A DNA stretch of 64,000 nucleotides, from positions 496,001 through 560,000 of the forward strand of contig NZ_JAKGSC010000001.1 in the NCBI RefSeq assembly GCF_022478115.1, written 5' to 3'. The DNA comes from Tenacibaculum aquimarinum (GTDB taxonomy: Bacteria; Bacteroidota; Bacteroidia; Flavobacteriales; Flavobacteriaceae). Every line of letters begins with the position of its first letter. Position 1 is the first letter of the stretch. This document shows positions 8,176-17,315 of this stretch, piece after piece. The notes beneath the pieces are model-generated. The model was not told where the DNA came from. It saw only the letters and a list, made by a program, of their open reading frames with translations, and ran no database searches. Position numbers and translations under genes: made by a program.

Positions 8176-9672
8176 ATGAGCTTAAAATCATTCTTCGCTA
8201 TACCTTTTGCCAAACTTGCTACCAAGCAGGTTAAAAAATGGGCAAAAAAACCACACAAAACTCAAGAAAAAGTATTTCAATATTTAATTTCTGAAGGATG
8301 CAAAACTGCCTTTGGTAAAGATCATGATTTTGTTTCCATAAACACCTATGAAGACTTTAAAAAGCGCGTAAAAATTAATGATTACGAAGGTTTAAGACCT
8401 TATGTTGATAGAATTGTTGCTGGAGAAGAAAATGTTTTATGGAAAGGAAAACCTATCTATTTTGCTAAAACGTCTGGAACTACTTCTGGCGCAAAATACA
8501 TTCCTATTACAAAAGAATCTATGCCAACGCATATTAAAGCTGCACGTAATGCTTTGTTATTTTACATTGCTGAAAAAAAGGATGCAAGTTTTGTAAACGG
8601 AAAAATGATTTTTTTACAAGGAAGTCCGGTTTTGGAAAACAAAAACGGCATCAATTTAGGTCGTTTAAGTGGAATTGTAGCACACTATGTTCCAAGTTAT
8701 TTATTAAAAAACAGATTACCAAGTTGGGAAACCAACTGTATTGAAGATTGGGATACAAAAGTTGATAAAATTGTTGAAGAAACATTGCCAGAAGATATGT
8801 CTGTTATTAGCGGAATTCCGTCTTGGGTACAAATGTATTTTGAAAAACTAATAGAAAAAACAGGGAAACCAATCTCAGAAATTTTTCCGAATTTTAACTT
8901 CTTTATTTATGGTGGCGTTAATTTTGAACCTTATAAAAATAAGTTCGAATCGCTTATTGGTAAAAAGATAGATTATATAGAATTGTATCCTGCTTCAGAA
9001 GGTTTTATAGCATACCAAGACACACAAACCGAAAAAGGAATGTTATTGCAATTAGATTCTGGTATTTTCTATGAATTTATTCCTGCAACAGAATTCTTTG
9101 ATGAAAATCCGACAAGAATTTCATTAAAAAATGTTCAATTAGGTGTCAATTATGTTATTATTTTAAACACAACTGCCGGTTTATGGGGTTATAATATTGG
9201 TGACACAGTAGAATTCACTTCACTAAAACCCTATAGAATAAAAGTATCTGGACGTATAAAACATTTTATTTCTGCCTTTGGCGAACATGTAATTGGTAAA
9301 GAAGTAGAGAAAGCATTGAATGATGCAATTGTTGGAACTTCAACTACAATTAGCGAATTTACAGTTGCTCCACAAGTAAACCCAGATAGCGGATTGCCTT
9401 ATCACGAATGGTTTATAGAGTTTGAAAACGAAGCTGAAGACTTAGAAAAACTAGCTGCTAAAATTGATGCTTCTATGCAAGCACAAAATATTTATTATCA
9501 AGATTTAATTGATGGTAAAATATTACGCCAGTTAGTTATAAGAAAAGTAAAAAGAGGTGGTTTTCATGAATATATGAAATCGATTGGCAAGTTTGGTGGA
9601 CAAAACAAGATTCCACAGTTGTCTGATAATCGTAAAATTGCTAATGTATTACAGAACTTTCTAAAAGAATAA
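8176..9672 (+). CDS. GH3 family acyl-adenylating/amide-synthetase-like protein
   Basis: The 498-aa protein spans the GH3 superfamily. The ATP-binding loop is FAKTSGTTSGAKYIPIT (about residues 96-112). A Tyr-rich core, ELYPASEGFIAYQD, and the hinge region SGRIKHFISAFGEHV follow. In plants GH3 enzymes conjugate acyl acids such as indoleacetate to amino acids. The substrate of bacterial members is mostly unknown, so only an acyl-adenylate-forming activity is inferred. It sits between the M23 peptidase (0 bp) and the MOSC protein (3 bp). Confidence 0.88.
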   Translation: MSLKSFFAIPFAKLATKQVKKWAKKPHKTQEKVFQYLISEGCKTAFGKDHDFVSINTYEDFKKRVKINDYEGLRPYVDRIVAGEENVLWKGKPIYFAKTSGTTSGAKYIPITKESMPTHIKAARNALLFYIAEKKDASFVNGKMIFLQGSPVLENKNGINLGRLSGIVAHYVPSYLLKNRLPSWETNCIEDWDTKVDKIVEETLPEDMSVISGIPSWVQMYFEKLIEKTGKPISEIFPNFNFFIYGGVNFEPYKNKFESLIGKKIDYIELYPASEGFIAYQDTQTEKGMLLQLDSGIFYEFIPATEFFDENPTRISLKNVQLGVNYVIILNTTAGLWGYNIGDTVEFTSLKPYRIKVSGRIKHFISAFGEHVIGKEVEKALNDAIVGTSTTISEFTVAPQVNPDSGLPYHEWFIEFENEAEDLEKLAAKIDASMQAQNIYYQDLIDGKILRQLVIRKVKRGGFHEYMKSIGKFGGQNKIPQLSDNRKIANVLQNFLKE

Positions 9673-9675
9673 AAC

Positions 9676-10233
9676 ATGAAAATTGTTGCAACTTGTATTG
9701 GTGATAAGAAAGAAATTGAATGGAAAGGAGAAACTGTTACTACCGGTATTTTTAAATACGCAGTTGATAAACCTATTTTTTTAGATCTTGAAGATGTAAA
9801 AGGAGATACCATTTGTAACAGAGAAAACCATGGTGGAATATTACAAGCCATTTATGGTTACTCTTTAAAACATTACGATTATTTTAAAAAGTTTTACCCA
9901 GATTTAGATTTTGAAATGGGAATTTTCGGTGAAAATTTAACAATTGATAATTTAGATGAAACTAAGATTCATCAAGGAGATACTTTTAAAGTTGGCGAAA
10001 CTATTTTAGAAGCCACAGTTCCAAGAAATCCATGTTATAAATTAGGTATTCGTTTTAACAATATTAAAATTGTTAAGCAATTTTGGAATACTACTTTTTG
10101 CGGCGTTTATTTTAAAGTTTTACAAACTGGTTTTGTAAAAGCTGGTGATATTTTTGAACAAATAAAGAGTTGCCCAGAAAATCCAACAATAGCAGATTTG
10201 TATACTGAGAATCGGGTTGAAAAAGGAATATAA
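9676..10233 (+). CDS. MOSC domain protein (YiiM-like)
   Basis: The 185-aa protein carries a MOSC domain over most of its length: GDTICNRENHGGILQAIYGY, GIFGENLTI and the conserved Cys in PRNPCYKLG. MOSC domains bind molybdenum cofactor or related sulfur carriers. YiiM-type members are linked to N-hydroxylated base detoxification, and that role is inferred here. It is the last gene of the M23-GH3-MOSC run and is followed by a bidirectional terminator. Confidence 0.88.
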   Translation: MKIVATCIGDKKEIEWKGETVTTGIFKYAVDKPIFLDLEDVKGDTICNRENHGGILQAIYGYSLKHYDYFKKFYPDLDFEMGIFGENLTIDNLDETKIHQGDTFKVGETILEATVPRNPCYKLGIRFNNIKIVKQFWNTTFCGVYFKVLQTGFVKAGDIFEQIKSCPENPTIADLYTENRVEKGI

Positions 10234-10240
10234 AAACAAA

Positions 10241-10269
10241 AATCCCGAGCAACAGCTCGGGATTTTTTT
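10241..10269. terminator. Bidirectional terminator between MOSC gene and mscL
   Basis: A 10-bp stem AATCCCGAGC/GCTCGGGATT with loop AACA is flanked by an A-run on the left and a T-run on the right. It can serve both the plus-strand MOSC gene and the minus-strand mscL gene. Confidence 0.9.
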
Positions 10270-10290
10270 ATTTCAGTAAATTAAGAAATA

Positions 10291-10695
10291 TTATTTTTTT
10301 GATAATAAATCTCTAATTTCAGCTAATAAATCTTCTTGACTTGGTCCTGCTGGAGCTGGTTCTTCAACCGGTGCTTTCGTTTTATTGTAAGCTTTTACAA
10401 TTAAAAACATTACTAAACCAACAATTAATAAATTAATAATAGTGTTAATCCAAGATCCCCACATAATTGCATTTTCTGGTGTAGTTACTTTACCTGCGGC
10501 ATCTACAACTGCTTCAGTTAAAACTGTTTTTCTGTCTGCAAAATCTGTACCTCCTGTAAAATAACCTACAAATGGCATTACAATATTATTTACAAAACCT
10601 GTAACAACAGCTCCAATAGCTCCTGCCATAATTACAGCAACGGCAAACTCAATAACATTACCGCCTGTAATAAACTCTTTAAATTCTTTTAACAT
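10291..10695 (-). CDS. mscL: Large-conductance mechanosensitive channel MscL
   Basis: The 134-aa protein begins MLKEFKEFITGGNVIEFAVAVIMAGAIG, matching the MscL N-terminal amphipathic helix and TM1. A periplasmic loop of about 35 residues follows, then TM2 (NTIINLLIVGLVMFLIVKAYN) and a charged C-terminal helix. It acts as an inner-membrane osmotic release valve. It is monocistronic between the terminator at 10241-10269 and the tdk-alr pair. Confidence 0.96.
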   Translation of the reverse strand: MLKEFKEFITGGNVIEFAVAVIMAGAIGAVVTGFVNNIVMPFVGYFTGGTDFADRKTVLTEAVVDAAGKVTTPENAIMWGSWINTIINLLIVGLVMFLIVKAYNKTKAPVEEPAPAGPSQEDLLAEIRDLLSKK

Positions 10696-10741
10696 GATTC
10701 TTTGTTTTTAATTTGTTAATCGATGCCAATTTAACACTTTT

Positions 10742-11845
10742 TTAAGACTTTACAAGTCTTTTTACTCTTTGTGAGATTCCAGTAAGTACTTCATAAGGTA
10801 TTGTCTCTGCTTTATAAGCCATATATTCAACTATTTGCTGATGATTAAAAACAATAACTTCATCTCCTTCTTTACATTCTATATTGGTAACATCAACCAT
10901 AATCATATCCATACAAACATTACCAATTATCATTGCTTTTTGATTATTAATAACTACAAAACCTTCTTCATTTCCAAGTCTACGAGAAATTCCATCTGCA
11001 TGGCCAATTGGTAATGTTGCCGTTTTTGTAGGTTTTTTTGCTACAAAAGCACGGTTGTAACCTACAGTTTCTCCTTGTTCAACTAAATGTAATTGAGATA
11101 TAATTGTTTTTAAAGTATGTGTGTTTTTTAATTGTGCAGTAACTTCCGGATTATTTCCAAAACCATATAATCCAATACCTACTCGTACCATATCAAATTG
11201 TGCTTGCGGATAATTAATAACTCCTGAAGTGTTTAAAATATGTATCAACGGTTCGTAACCTAGATGTTTATACATTTCCTTTACAATAAATGCAAAGTTA
11301 TTAATTTGATTGATTGTAAAATCTTGTTCTTGTGGATCATCGCTAGCTGCTAAATGAGAAAAGATAGACACAACCTTAACGTTGTTAGATTTTTTTAAAT
11401 CTACTAAAATGTTACCAATATCATTATGCCAAAAACCCAATCTATTTAAACCTGTATTAAATTTAATATGAATTGGATAATTCATTAACGGAGCTTCATC
11501 TGCATATTTTAAAAAAGCAGAAAGAATTTTAAAATTATATAAATTAGGCTCTAATCTATGCTTTACAATACTATCAATATTTGCAATTTGTGGATGTAAA
11601 ACTAAAATCGGCGTTTCTATACCAGCTTCACGAAGTGCAATACCTTCAGCAGCATACGCAACTGCAAAATAAGCAACATCATCTTTTACTATTTTTGCAA
11701 CTTCTATACTATCACTTCCGTAACCAAAAGCTTTAACAACCGCCATCATTTTAGTTGTTGGTTGTAGTTGTTTTTTAAAAAACTCTATATTATGTTTAAT
11801 CGCTTTCGCATCAATTTCTAATACAGTTACATGATTATTTATCAT
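10742..11845 (-). CDS. alr: Alanine racemase
   Basis: The 367-aa PLP enzyme interconverts L- and D-Ala for peptidoglycan. The PLP lysine is in [12 protein letters not shown] (about residue 38), where many family members have VKANAYGHG. The C-terminal domain carries [13 protein letters not shown], with the second catalytic region. Its start lies inside the end of tdk (11-bp overlap), so tdk-alr is an operon. The variant KAFGYG loop is common in Bacteroidota Alr domains, including MurF-Alr fusions; here the racemase is free-standing. Confidence 0.94.
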   Translation of the reverse strand: MINNHVTVLEIDAKAIKHNIEFFKKQLQPTTKMMAVVKAFGYGSDSIEVAKIVKDDVAYFAVAYAAEGIALREAGIETPILVLHPQIANIDSIVKHRLEPNLYNFKILSAFLKYADEAPLMNYPIHIKFNTGLNRLGFWHNDIGNILVDLKKSNNVKVVSIFSHLAASDDPQEQDFTINQINNFAFIVKEMYKHLGYEPLIHILNTSGVINYPQAQFDMVRVGIGLYGFGNNPEVTAQLKNTHTLKTIISQLHLVEQGETVGYNRAFVAKKPTKTATLPIGHADGISRRLGNEEGFVVINNQKAMIIGNVCMDMIMVDVTNIECKEGDEVIVFNHQQIVEYMAYKAETIPYEVLTGISQRVKRLVKS

Positions 11846-12446
11846 CTTTTGTTGCTGGTTTTTCTTGTTGCTCTCTTAATGCCTTGTAATATGCTGCTCT
11901 ACTCAATGGCTCATATTCTTGAGTTTCACCAAGTAAAACTAAATCTTCACTTTGTGCTTTTCTAAAACTATAATGTGCTAAATTTCCTGTTCTGGTACAA
12001 ACTGCATGTACTTTGGTAACGTATTCTGCAGTTGCCATTAGTGCTGGCATTGGTCCAAAAGGTTTTCCTTTAAAGTCCATATCTAAACCTGCTACAATTA
12101 CTCTAATTCCTCTATTTGCTAGCTCGTTGCAAACGTTTACAATTTCATCATCGAAAAACTGTGCTTCATCAACACCAACAACATCTACATTATTGGCTAA
12201 TAATAAAATATTTGCAGCTGCAGGAACTGGTGTAGAACGAATTCTTGAATCGTTATGAGAAACAACCTCTTCTTCATCATAACGTGTATCTACGGCTGGT
12301 TTAAAAATCTCAATACGTTGTTTTGCAAACTGTGCACGTTTAAGTCTTCTTATCAATTCTTCTGTTTTACCAGAAAACATTGAGCCACAAATTACTTCAA
12401 TCCAACCAAATTGTTCTGTATGATTTACTGTATTTTCAAGAAACAT
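11835..12446 (-). CDS. tdk: Thymidine kinase
   Basis: The 203-aa type II thymidine kinase has P-loop [15 protein letters not shown] (about residues 21-35), the Asp/Glu motif [11 protein letters not shown] near 95, and a C-terminal zinc-lasso region with AVCTRTG. The family's usual four Cys ligands are reduced in the part I can read, a feature I could not verify structurally. It phosphorylates thymidine in the salvage pathway. It overlaps alr by 11 bp. Confidence 0.95.
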   Translation of the reverse strand: MFLENTVNHTEQFGWIEVICGSMFSGKTEELIRRLKRAQFAKQRIEIFKPAVDTRYDEEEVVSHNDSRIRSTPVPAAANILLLANNVDVVGVDEAQFFDDEIVNVCNELANRGIRVIVAGLDMDFKGKPFGPMPALMATAEYVTKVHAVCTRTGNLAHYSFRKAQSEDLVLLGETQEYEPLSRAAYYKALREQQEKPATKDDK

Positions 12447-12545
12447 TTTGTAATTTTAAGGCTTAAAAGTTATTTTTAACTTACTTTGTAAAAGTAACAA
12501 ATTTATTAAAAATTCAGCCCAAAAATAAAATAACACTTACAACTT

Positions 12546-13346
12546 ATGCACAAAAAATTAGCAGCAGATTTAACTAGTTTAGCACATAGCATTTTACAAC
12601 TAAAAAATAAAGAAGATGTACTTGTTCTTAAAGAGAAGGCTCATGAAATTTATGAAAAATTAGCTGTATTAGCTTATGTAGAAGAATATATTAATACAAC
12701 ACCAAATGCTACCGTTACTAAAGAAGAGTTAATTAATAAAATTGAAAAAGCTTCTATGGTAATAAATGAACCTCTAAAAGAAATAGAAATACCAAAAGTT
12801 ATACATGCTCTGGAAGAAGAAGAAATTATTGGTGAAGTTGAAGAAGAAGAATCACAAATGACAGATGCTGCAGATGATTTTGCTGATGCTGTTATTGGCG
12901 ATATTGAAAAAGACAAAGAAGATACATACTTAGAACAACCTTTTGAAGAATTAGAAAAATTATTTAATACAAATAATAGTTTTAAAGATGATGCAAAAGA
13001 TGTTGGTGGAATTTCAAAAATACCAACTTTAGAAGAAGAACTACAAGACACCGTTTCTGTAGATGATGTTGTTAATTTATTTGAAAAAGCAGAAAAAAAG
13101 ACTTTGAATGATCAACTTTTTGGTGATATACAAATTGGTTTAAATGATAGAATAGCTTTTGTAAAACACCTTTTTGATAATAATCAAGGAGATTTTAACC
13201 GTGTAGTTTCTCAACTTAACACATTAAAAACAAACAAAGAAGCTAAAAAGTTTATCAATAAAATGGTGAAACCAGATTATAATTGGACTGGTAAAGAAGA
13301 GTATGAAGCTCGTTTAATAGAAATAATAGAACGTAGATTTTCGTAA
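12546..13346 (+). CDS. Conserved acidic cytoplasmic protein of unknown function
   Basis: The 266-aa protein has no signal peptide or membrane segment. The N-terminal 80 residues look helical (LAADLTSLAHSILQL ... EKLAVLAYVEEY). The middle (about 80-175) is very acidic and probably disordered. The C-terminal 85 residues form a compact conserved-looking block (LNDRIAFVKHLFDNNQGDFN ... MVKPDYNWTGKEEYEARL). I have seen this C-terminal block in many Bacteroidota hypothetical proteins and know of no assigned function. It is 4 bp upstream of a GT4 gene, so it is probably co-transcribed. Confidence 0.8.
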   Translation: MHKKLAADLTSLAHSILQLKNKEDVLVLKEKAHEIYEKLAVLAYVEEYINTTPNATVTKEELINKIEKASMVINEPLKEIEIPKVIHALEEEEIIGEVEEEESQMTDAADDFADAVIGDIEKDKEDTYLEQPFEELEKLFNTNNSFKDDAKDVGGISKIPTLEEELQDTVSVDDVVNLFEKAEKKTLNDQLFGDIQIGLNDRIAFVKHLFDNNQGDFNRVVSQLNTLKTNKEAKKFINKMVKPDYNWTGKEEYEARLIEIIERRFS

Positions 13347-13350
13347 GTAA

Positions 13351-14337
13351 ATGAACTCTGAACCAATTTTAATTCAAACTCATTTTCATAAACGAAGAAC
13401 CGGAGTTACAAGAAGTATTGAAAACGTGTTACCTTTTCTTGAAGCAAAAACAGCAACTTATGTTTATGGTTACGGAATTGAAGGCAACAAAATTTCTCGT
13501 AAAAAATTAAAATCAATTTTATTTTCTGATAAAAAAACAGTGGTTCATTGTCATCGAAATAATGAAATTTTACGCATGCTTTATTTTCGTGTTTTAGGCG
13601 CCAAATTTACGCTTGTTTCTACGCGTCATGCAGAATCTAAACCTTCTGGTCTTACAAAATATTTACTTAAAAAGTCTGACAAAGTTATTACACTTATTAA
13701 AAGCATGAGTGATAATTTGGGGATTAAAAATACCATTGTTGGTCATGGAGTAAACATAAATAACTTTGTACCAAATCCTAATTCAACCTTAAAAAACATA
13801 TCACAAGAAAATATTATTTTATGTGCAGGTAGAGTTAGAAAAGCAAAAGGTCAAATTGTATTATTAGAAGCTTCAAAGGTTTTAAAAAACCATGAAAATT
13901 GGGCGTTAATTATTGTTGGTAAAGTAGACAAACCTGCTTTTTTAGAAGAATTAAAAGCAATTGCTAATAAACATCAAATAGAAAATCAGGTTCATTTTGT
14001 AGATGAAACTTCAGCAATTACTTCTTATTATCAAGCAGCAAAAATAGCTGTAATTCCAAGTTATTCAGAAGGATTTTCTTTAGTTACCGCAGAAGCTATG
14101 TCTTGCGAATGTAATGTTATTGCAACAAAAAATGTTGGTGTACATTCTAGTTTAATTTCAAATGGTAAAAATGGTTATTTATTTGAAGCTGGCAATATTA
14201 ATGAATTAGAAAATCTTTTATCTAAAGCAATAAATAATGAAATTCCACATTTAGGAAAACAAGCTCGAGAAGAAATAATAGCAAACTGGAGCGCCAAAAA
14301 AGAAGCCGATAACTTAATGGCTGTATATAATTCTTAA
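13351..14337 (+). CDS. GT4 family glycosyltransferase
   Basis: The 328-aa protein has the GT-B fold. The C-terminal half holds the GT4 donor-binding pattern: ILCAGRVRKAKGQIVLLEA (near residue 155) and the E-x7-E motif in PSYSEGFSLVTAEAMSCE (about 238-255). Such enzymes transfer sugars from nucleotide donors, often in LPS or capsule synthesis, but no cluster of other envelope-polysaccharide genes surrounds it. Spacing is 4 bp from each neighbour. Confidence 0.9.
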   Translation: MNSEPILIQTHFHKRRTGVTRSIENVLPFLEAKTATYVYGYGIEGNKISRKKLKSILFSDKKTVVHCHRNNEILRMLYFRVLGAKFTLVSTRHAESKPSGLTKYLLKKSDKVITLIKSMSDNLGIKNTIVGHGVNINNFVPNPNSTLKNISQENIILCAGRVRKAKGQIVLLEASKVLKNHENWALIIVGKVDKPAFLEELKAIANKHQIENQVHFVDETSAITSYYQAAKIAVIPSYSEGFSLVTAEAMSCECNVIATKNVGVHSSLISNGKNGYLFEAGNINELENLLSKAINNEIPHLGKQAREEIIANWSAKKEADNLMAVYNS

Positions 14338-14341
14338 GATT

Positions 14342-15349
14342 ATGAAAAACTTGTTTTTAGTAGCTTTTATTCTGCTTTTTTTAAGTTGTAAATCAACTTA
14401 CCAAACGCAAACTTTTCAACCAAAAAACACACCATCTTCCCCAGATTATAAACAAGAAGCTAGTTGGGCAGTTTTACCAACAAATTACAACGAAGAGTTA
14501 AAGAAGTATTCACCAGATCAAACAGCTATAAATGCTTTAAAAGCAGATGTTTTTTACATTTATCCAACGTTAAATACAGACAAGAAAGATATTCGTTGGA
14601 ATGTTCCTATCAACGATAAAGAGCAACAAGAAAAGGTTTTAAATACAGCTGTAAAATACCAAGCTTCACCTTTTGCAACTTCAGGAAAAATATACGTTCC
14701 CTATTACAGACAAGCACATGTTCGTTCTTATACGTTATTAAACGAAGGAGGAAAAGAAGCACTAGAAATTGCCTATTCAGATGTAAAAAATGCCTTTAAA
14801 ACTTATTTAGAAAAATACAATAACGGAAGACCAATAATTATTGCAAGTCACAGTCAAGGTACAACACATTCTCGCAGATTATTAAAAGATTTTTTTGATG
14901 AAAAACCATTGCAAAAACAATTAATTGCTGCATATTTAGTTGGAATGGGCGTAAAATCAAACGAATTCAAGTCAATAAAACCAATGTATAATCCGGCTGA
15001 AACTGGTGGTTTTGTATCTTGGAATACCTACAAAAAAGGTAAATTTCCTAAAAACAAAGATTGGTACAAAGGCAGCGTAACCACAAATCCTATTACTTGG
15101 AATAACGCAAAAACCACCACTTTAGAACAACACAAAGGATTTTTATATACAAATGATAAATTATATGAAAACGCCCTTACAATTGAAATAACTGACGGCT
15201 TAGTTTGGAGTTCAAACCCAAAGTTTCCGATGCGTTTTTTTATGTCTTTTATGAAAAATTATCACGCAGGCGATATCAATTTATTTTGGGAAGATATTAA
15301 GCAAAATATAGAATTAAGAACAAGCCTTTGGCTTTCAAATAAAAAATAA
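14342..15349 (+). CDS. DUF3089 lipoprotein with alpha/beta-hydrolase fold
   Basis: The 335-aa protein has a lipoprotein signal peptide (MKNLFLVAFILLFLSCKS; lipobox Cys about residue 16). The core contains a nucleophile-elbow-like IIASHSQGTTHSRR (near residue 165), the DUF3089 hallmark with a G-x-S-x-G-related SHSQG motif, and a later GFLYTND/NYHAGDINLFW region that could hold the histidine. An envelope esterase or lipase activity is plausible; the substrate is unknown. It sits 4 bp from both the GT4 gene and the ACT protein. Confidence 0.85.
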   Translation: MKNLFLVAFILLFLSCKSTYQTQTFQPKNTPSSPDYKQEASWAVLPTNYNEELKKYSPDQTAINALKADVFYIYPTLNTDKKDIRWNVPINDKEQQEKVLNTAVKYQASPFATSGKIYVPYYRQAHVRSYTLLNEGGKEALEIAYSDVKNAFKTYLEKYNNGRPIIIASHSQGTTHSRRLLKDFFDEKPLQKQLIAAYLVGMGVKSNEFKSIKPMYNPAETGGFVSWNTYKKGKFPKNKDWYKGSVTTNPITWNNAKTTTLEQHKGFLYTNDKLYENALTIEITDGLVWSSNPKFPMRFFMSFMKNYHAGDINLFWEDIKQNIELRTSLWLSNKK

Positions 15350-15353
15350 AAAG

Positions 15354-15755
15354 ATGTCTGGAGAAACAAATTTAACCAAGTTAATACAAGAAATGACACC
15401 AATACTACAAAGCGGAGAATATGTTTTTGTTACTTTAAAAGATGTCAGCTGTATTAAACGAGAGGATACAATTTGTGAATTTAAAGAAAGTGAAGGAACA
15501 ACCGTAATAATTAATCGTGTAAAGGCAGATGCATTAAAACTTAGTTATCAATTTGTATCATCTTGGATTACCTTAGAAATTCACTCATCATTAGATGCTG
15601 TTGGTTTAACTGGTGTTTTTTCTACCGAACTAGCTAAGCATAATATTAGTTGTAATGTTGTAGCAGGTTATTATCACGATCATATATTTGTAGCAAAAAA
15701 AGATGCTGATAAAACTATTAATGTTTTAAAAAACCTATCGAAAAATTACAATTAA
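15354..15755 (+). CDS. ACT-domain protein
   Basis: The 133-aa protein carries two ACT-like halves (DUF-type first half, second half VSSWITLEIHSSLDAVGLTGVFSTELAKHNISCNVVAGYYHDHIFV). ACT domains bind amino acids or other small ligands and regulate enzymes; here there is no catalytic domain. It is the last member of the 12546-15755 plus-strand run. Function beyond ligand sensing cannot be inferred. Confidence 0.85.
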   Translation: MSGETNLTKLIQEMTPILQSGEYVFVTLKDVSCIKREDTICEFKESEGTTVIINRVKADALKLSYQFVSSWITLEIHSSLDAVGLTGVFSTELAKHNISCNVVAGYYHDHIFVAKKDADKTINVLKNLSKNYN

Positions 15756-15812
15756 AACTTATCTCAGTAACAAAACTCTTGGTTTATCGTCTCTATATTA
15801 AAACCAAGTATT

Positions 15813-16289
15813 ATGAAACAATTTTTAACTACCGTATTTTGCTTATTCATTTTAAGCATTTCAGCACAAGAAAAAAATTTTAAAGAATTTTATAAAGCAC
15901 ATAAAAAAGAAGCTAACCTTTCTTTAAATGTTCCTGGCTTTATTGCAAGTTTTTTTATTGACGACCAAGATGACAAAGCCTTAGATGATTTATTAGACAA
16001 AGCAAACAATTACAAAGTATTAGTTTTCGACAACAATTCTTCAAGTGTACAAAAGGATTTTAAAAAATTTGTAAAACGTAACAAATTAAAAACCATTGTA
16101 CGCATAAAAGATAAAGGAGATAGAATTAGCATTCACTTTAGAGAAGAAAAAAACCGAATTAAAGAAATTATAGTAAATGTCTTTAGTAAAAATAAAGACG
16201 CAGTTATGGTTGGTTTAAAAACAAACCTAACAAAAGAAGAATTAAATACAATTATTAGTAAAACCGATATTAAATTAGCTTCAAAATAA
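15813..16289 (+). CDS. DUF4252 family secreted protein
   Basis: The 158-aa protein has an N-terminal signal peptide (MKQFLTTVFCLFILSISAQ). The mature part matches the DUF4252 pattern: SLNVPGFIASFFI, a helix, KVLVFDN and KTIVRIKDKGDRISIHF. Function is unknown; members are often in the envelope. A bidirectional terminator follows directly. Confidence 0.82.
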   Translation: MKQFLTTVFCLFILSISAQEKNFKEFYKAHKKEANLSLNVPGFIASFFIDDQDDKALDDLLDKANNYKVLVFDNNSSSVQKDFKKFVKRNKLKTIVRIKDKGDRISIHFREEKNRIKEIIVNVFSKNKDAVMVGLKTNLTKEELNTIISKTDIKLASK

Positions 16290-16293
16290 AACT

Positions 16294-16322
16294 AAAAAGC
16301 CTCACAATTTGTGAGGCTTTTT
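16294..16322. terminator. Bidirectional terminator (DUF4252 / ArsC-like)
   Basis: A perfect stem AAAAAGCCTCAC/GTGAGGCTTTTT with a 5-nt loop is flanked by A- and T-runs. It lies between convergent genes, and its right edge abuts the ArsC-like stop codon. Confidence 0.92.
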
Positions 16323-16670
16323 TTATCCGATTCTTTCTTTCAATGCTTCAACAACCTTTTTACTATTTCCAATAAAAATTTCATTTTCAACAATAAAAAC
16401 AGGGCGTTTTAAAAAAGTATACTCATCTAAAATAAACTGACGATAATCTTTTTCTAGCAAGGTTTGGCTCTTCAAATCCATAGCTTTATACATTTTTGCA
16501 CGCTTGTTAAACAAACTTTCATAACTATCCGTAAGTTTTCGCATTTCTTCTAATTGCGCAACATTTACAGGATTTGCTTTAATTTCTTGCTTCTCAAAAC
16601 CTTCAATATTTACTTCTTTTAAAATACGTCTGCACGTATCGCAAGTTTGTAAAAAATAGACTTTCTTCAT
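16323..16670 (-). CDS. ArsC/Spx-family thioredoxin-fold protein
   Basis: The 115-aa protein has the ArsC-family fold with CDTCRR (CxxC) at residues 10-15, the RPVFIVENEIFIGNS region containing the cis-Pro, and a C-terminal helix. ArsC relatives are arsenate reductases or Spx/MgsR-like regulators. The CxxC and lack of the clear ArsC Arg triad leave the exact role open. A TAATTTTG -7 box (minus; 16694-16701) lies 24 bases upstream of the start. Confidence 0.85.
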   Translation of the reverse strand: MKKVYFLQTCDTCRRILKEVNIEGFEKQEIKANPVNVAQLEEMRKLTDSYESLFNKRAKMYKAMDLKSQTLLEKDYRQFILDEYTFLKRPVFIVENEIFIGNSKKVVEALKERIG

Positions 16671-16709
16671 TTTTTAAGATTATATTTACATTTCAAAATT
16701 ACAATAAAA

Positions 16710-17165
16710 ATGACAACTCAATTTAATATTCTTAAAAAATCAAGAGAACTAATCTTAAAAGCAATAGACGGTTTAACGTTAGAACAATTGCATAAAATTC
16801 CAGACGGATTTAAAAATAACATTGCCTGGAACGTTGCCCATTTAGTGGTTACACAGCAATTATTGCATTACAAATTGTCTGGTTTAAATTGTTTGTGTCC
16901 AGAAGAATTAATAGAAACTCATAGAAAAGGAACAACACCTACAACAACTTTTACACAAGAAGAATTTGATGAAGTTTTAGAACTTTTTTCGGGTTTACCA
17001 GAAACTTTACAAGAAGATTACGAGGCTGGTATTTTCGAAAATTATAATGAATACCCAACAAGCACAGGTTTTGTTATAGATTCAATAGAAAACGCAATTC
17101 CTTTTAACAATTACCACGAAGGTATACACTACGGAACAATTTTGGGTTTAAAAAAGTTGGTGTAA
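16710..17165 (+). CDS. DinB-like (DinB_2) four-helix protein
   Basis: The 151-aa protein has the DinB superfamily pattern: a first helix (FNILKKSRELILKAIDGLT), WNVAHLVVTQQLLHY with the first metal-type His, and a final NYHEGIHYGTILGLKKLV with paired His residues near the C-terminus. Members are metal-binding four-helix bundles, some being thiol transferases (bacillithiol/mycothiol type). Activity here is unknown. It is followed by a copy of a larger intergenic repeat. Confidence 0.85.
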   Translation: MTTQFNILKKSRELILKAIDGLTLEQLHKIPDGFKNNIAWNVAHLVVTQQLLHYKLSGLNCLCPEELIETHRKGTTPTTTFTQEEFDEVLELFSGLPETLQEDYEAGIFENYNEYPTSTGFVIDSIENAIPFNNYHEGIHYGTILGLKKLV

Positions 17166-17170
17166 TTTAA

Positions 17171-17258
17171 GAAGCTATTTCCCGCTTTCCGCACTCGCTT
17201 TTATTGGTTTATCAACCAAAAAAGAGCTCAAACAAATGCTACAATCGGGGCTAAGCAT
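17171..17258 (+). repeat. Dispersed intergenic repeat (family B), copy A
   Basis: This stretch begins GAAGCTATTTCCCGCTTTCCGC, contains a hairpin around TTGGTT/CAACCAA, and ends with CTACAATCGGGGCTAAGCAT. It shares its 5' and 3' blocks with the copies at 47706-47795 and 56229-56350, while the hairpin in the middle differs. I recall similar intergenic elements in other flavobacterial genomes. No coding frame is present. Confidence 0.65.
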
Positions 17259-17315
17259 ATTTAGAAAGTAAGTGCAAATTTTGTGTTTTATTCAATTTAA
17301 AACAACCTATTCAGT

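Noticed and set aside
12674..13051. Ser-rich open frame on the minus strand
   Set aside because: It is antisense to the acidic middle of the 12546-13346 gene; Ser runs are the complement of its Glu/Asp codons. No promoter or start context supports it.
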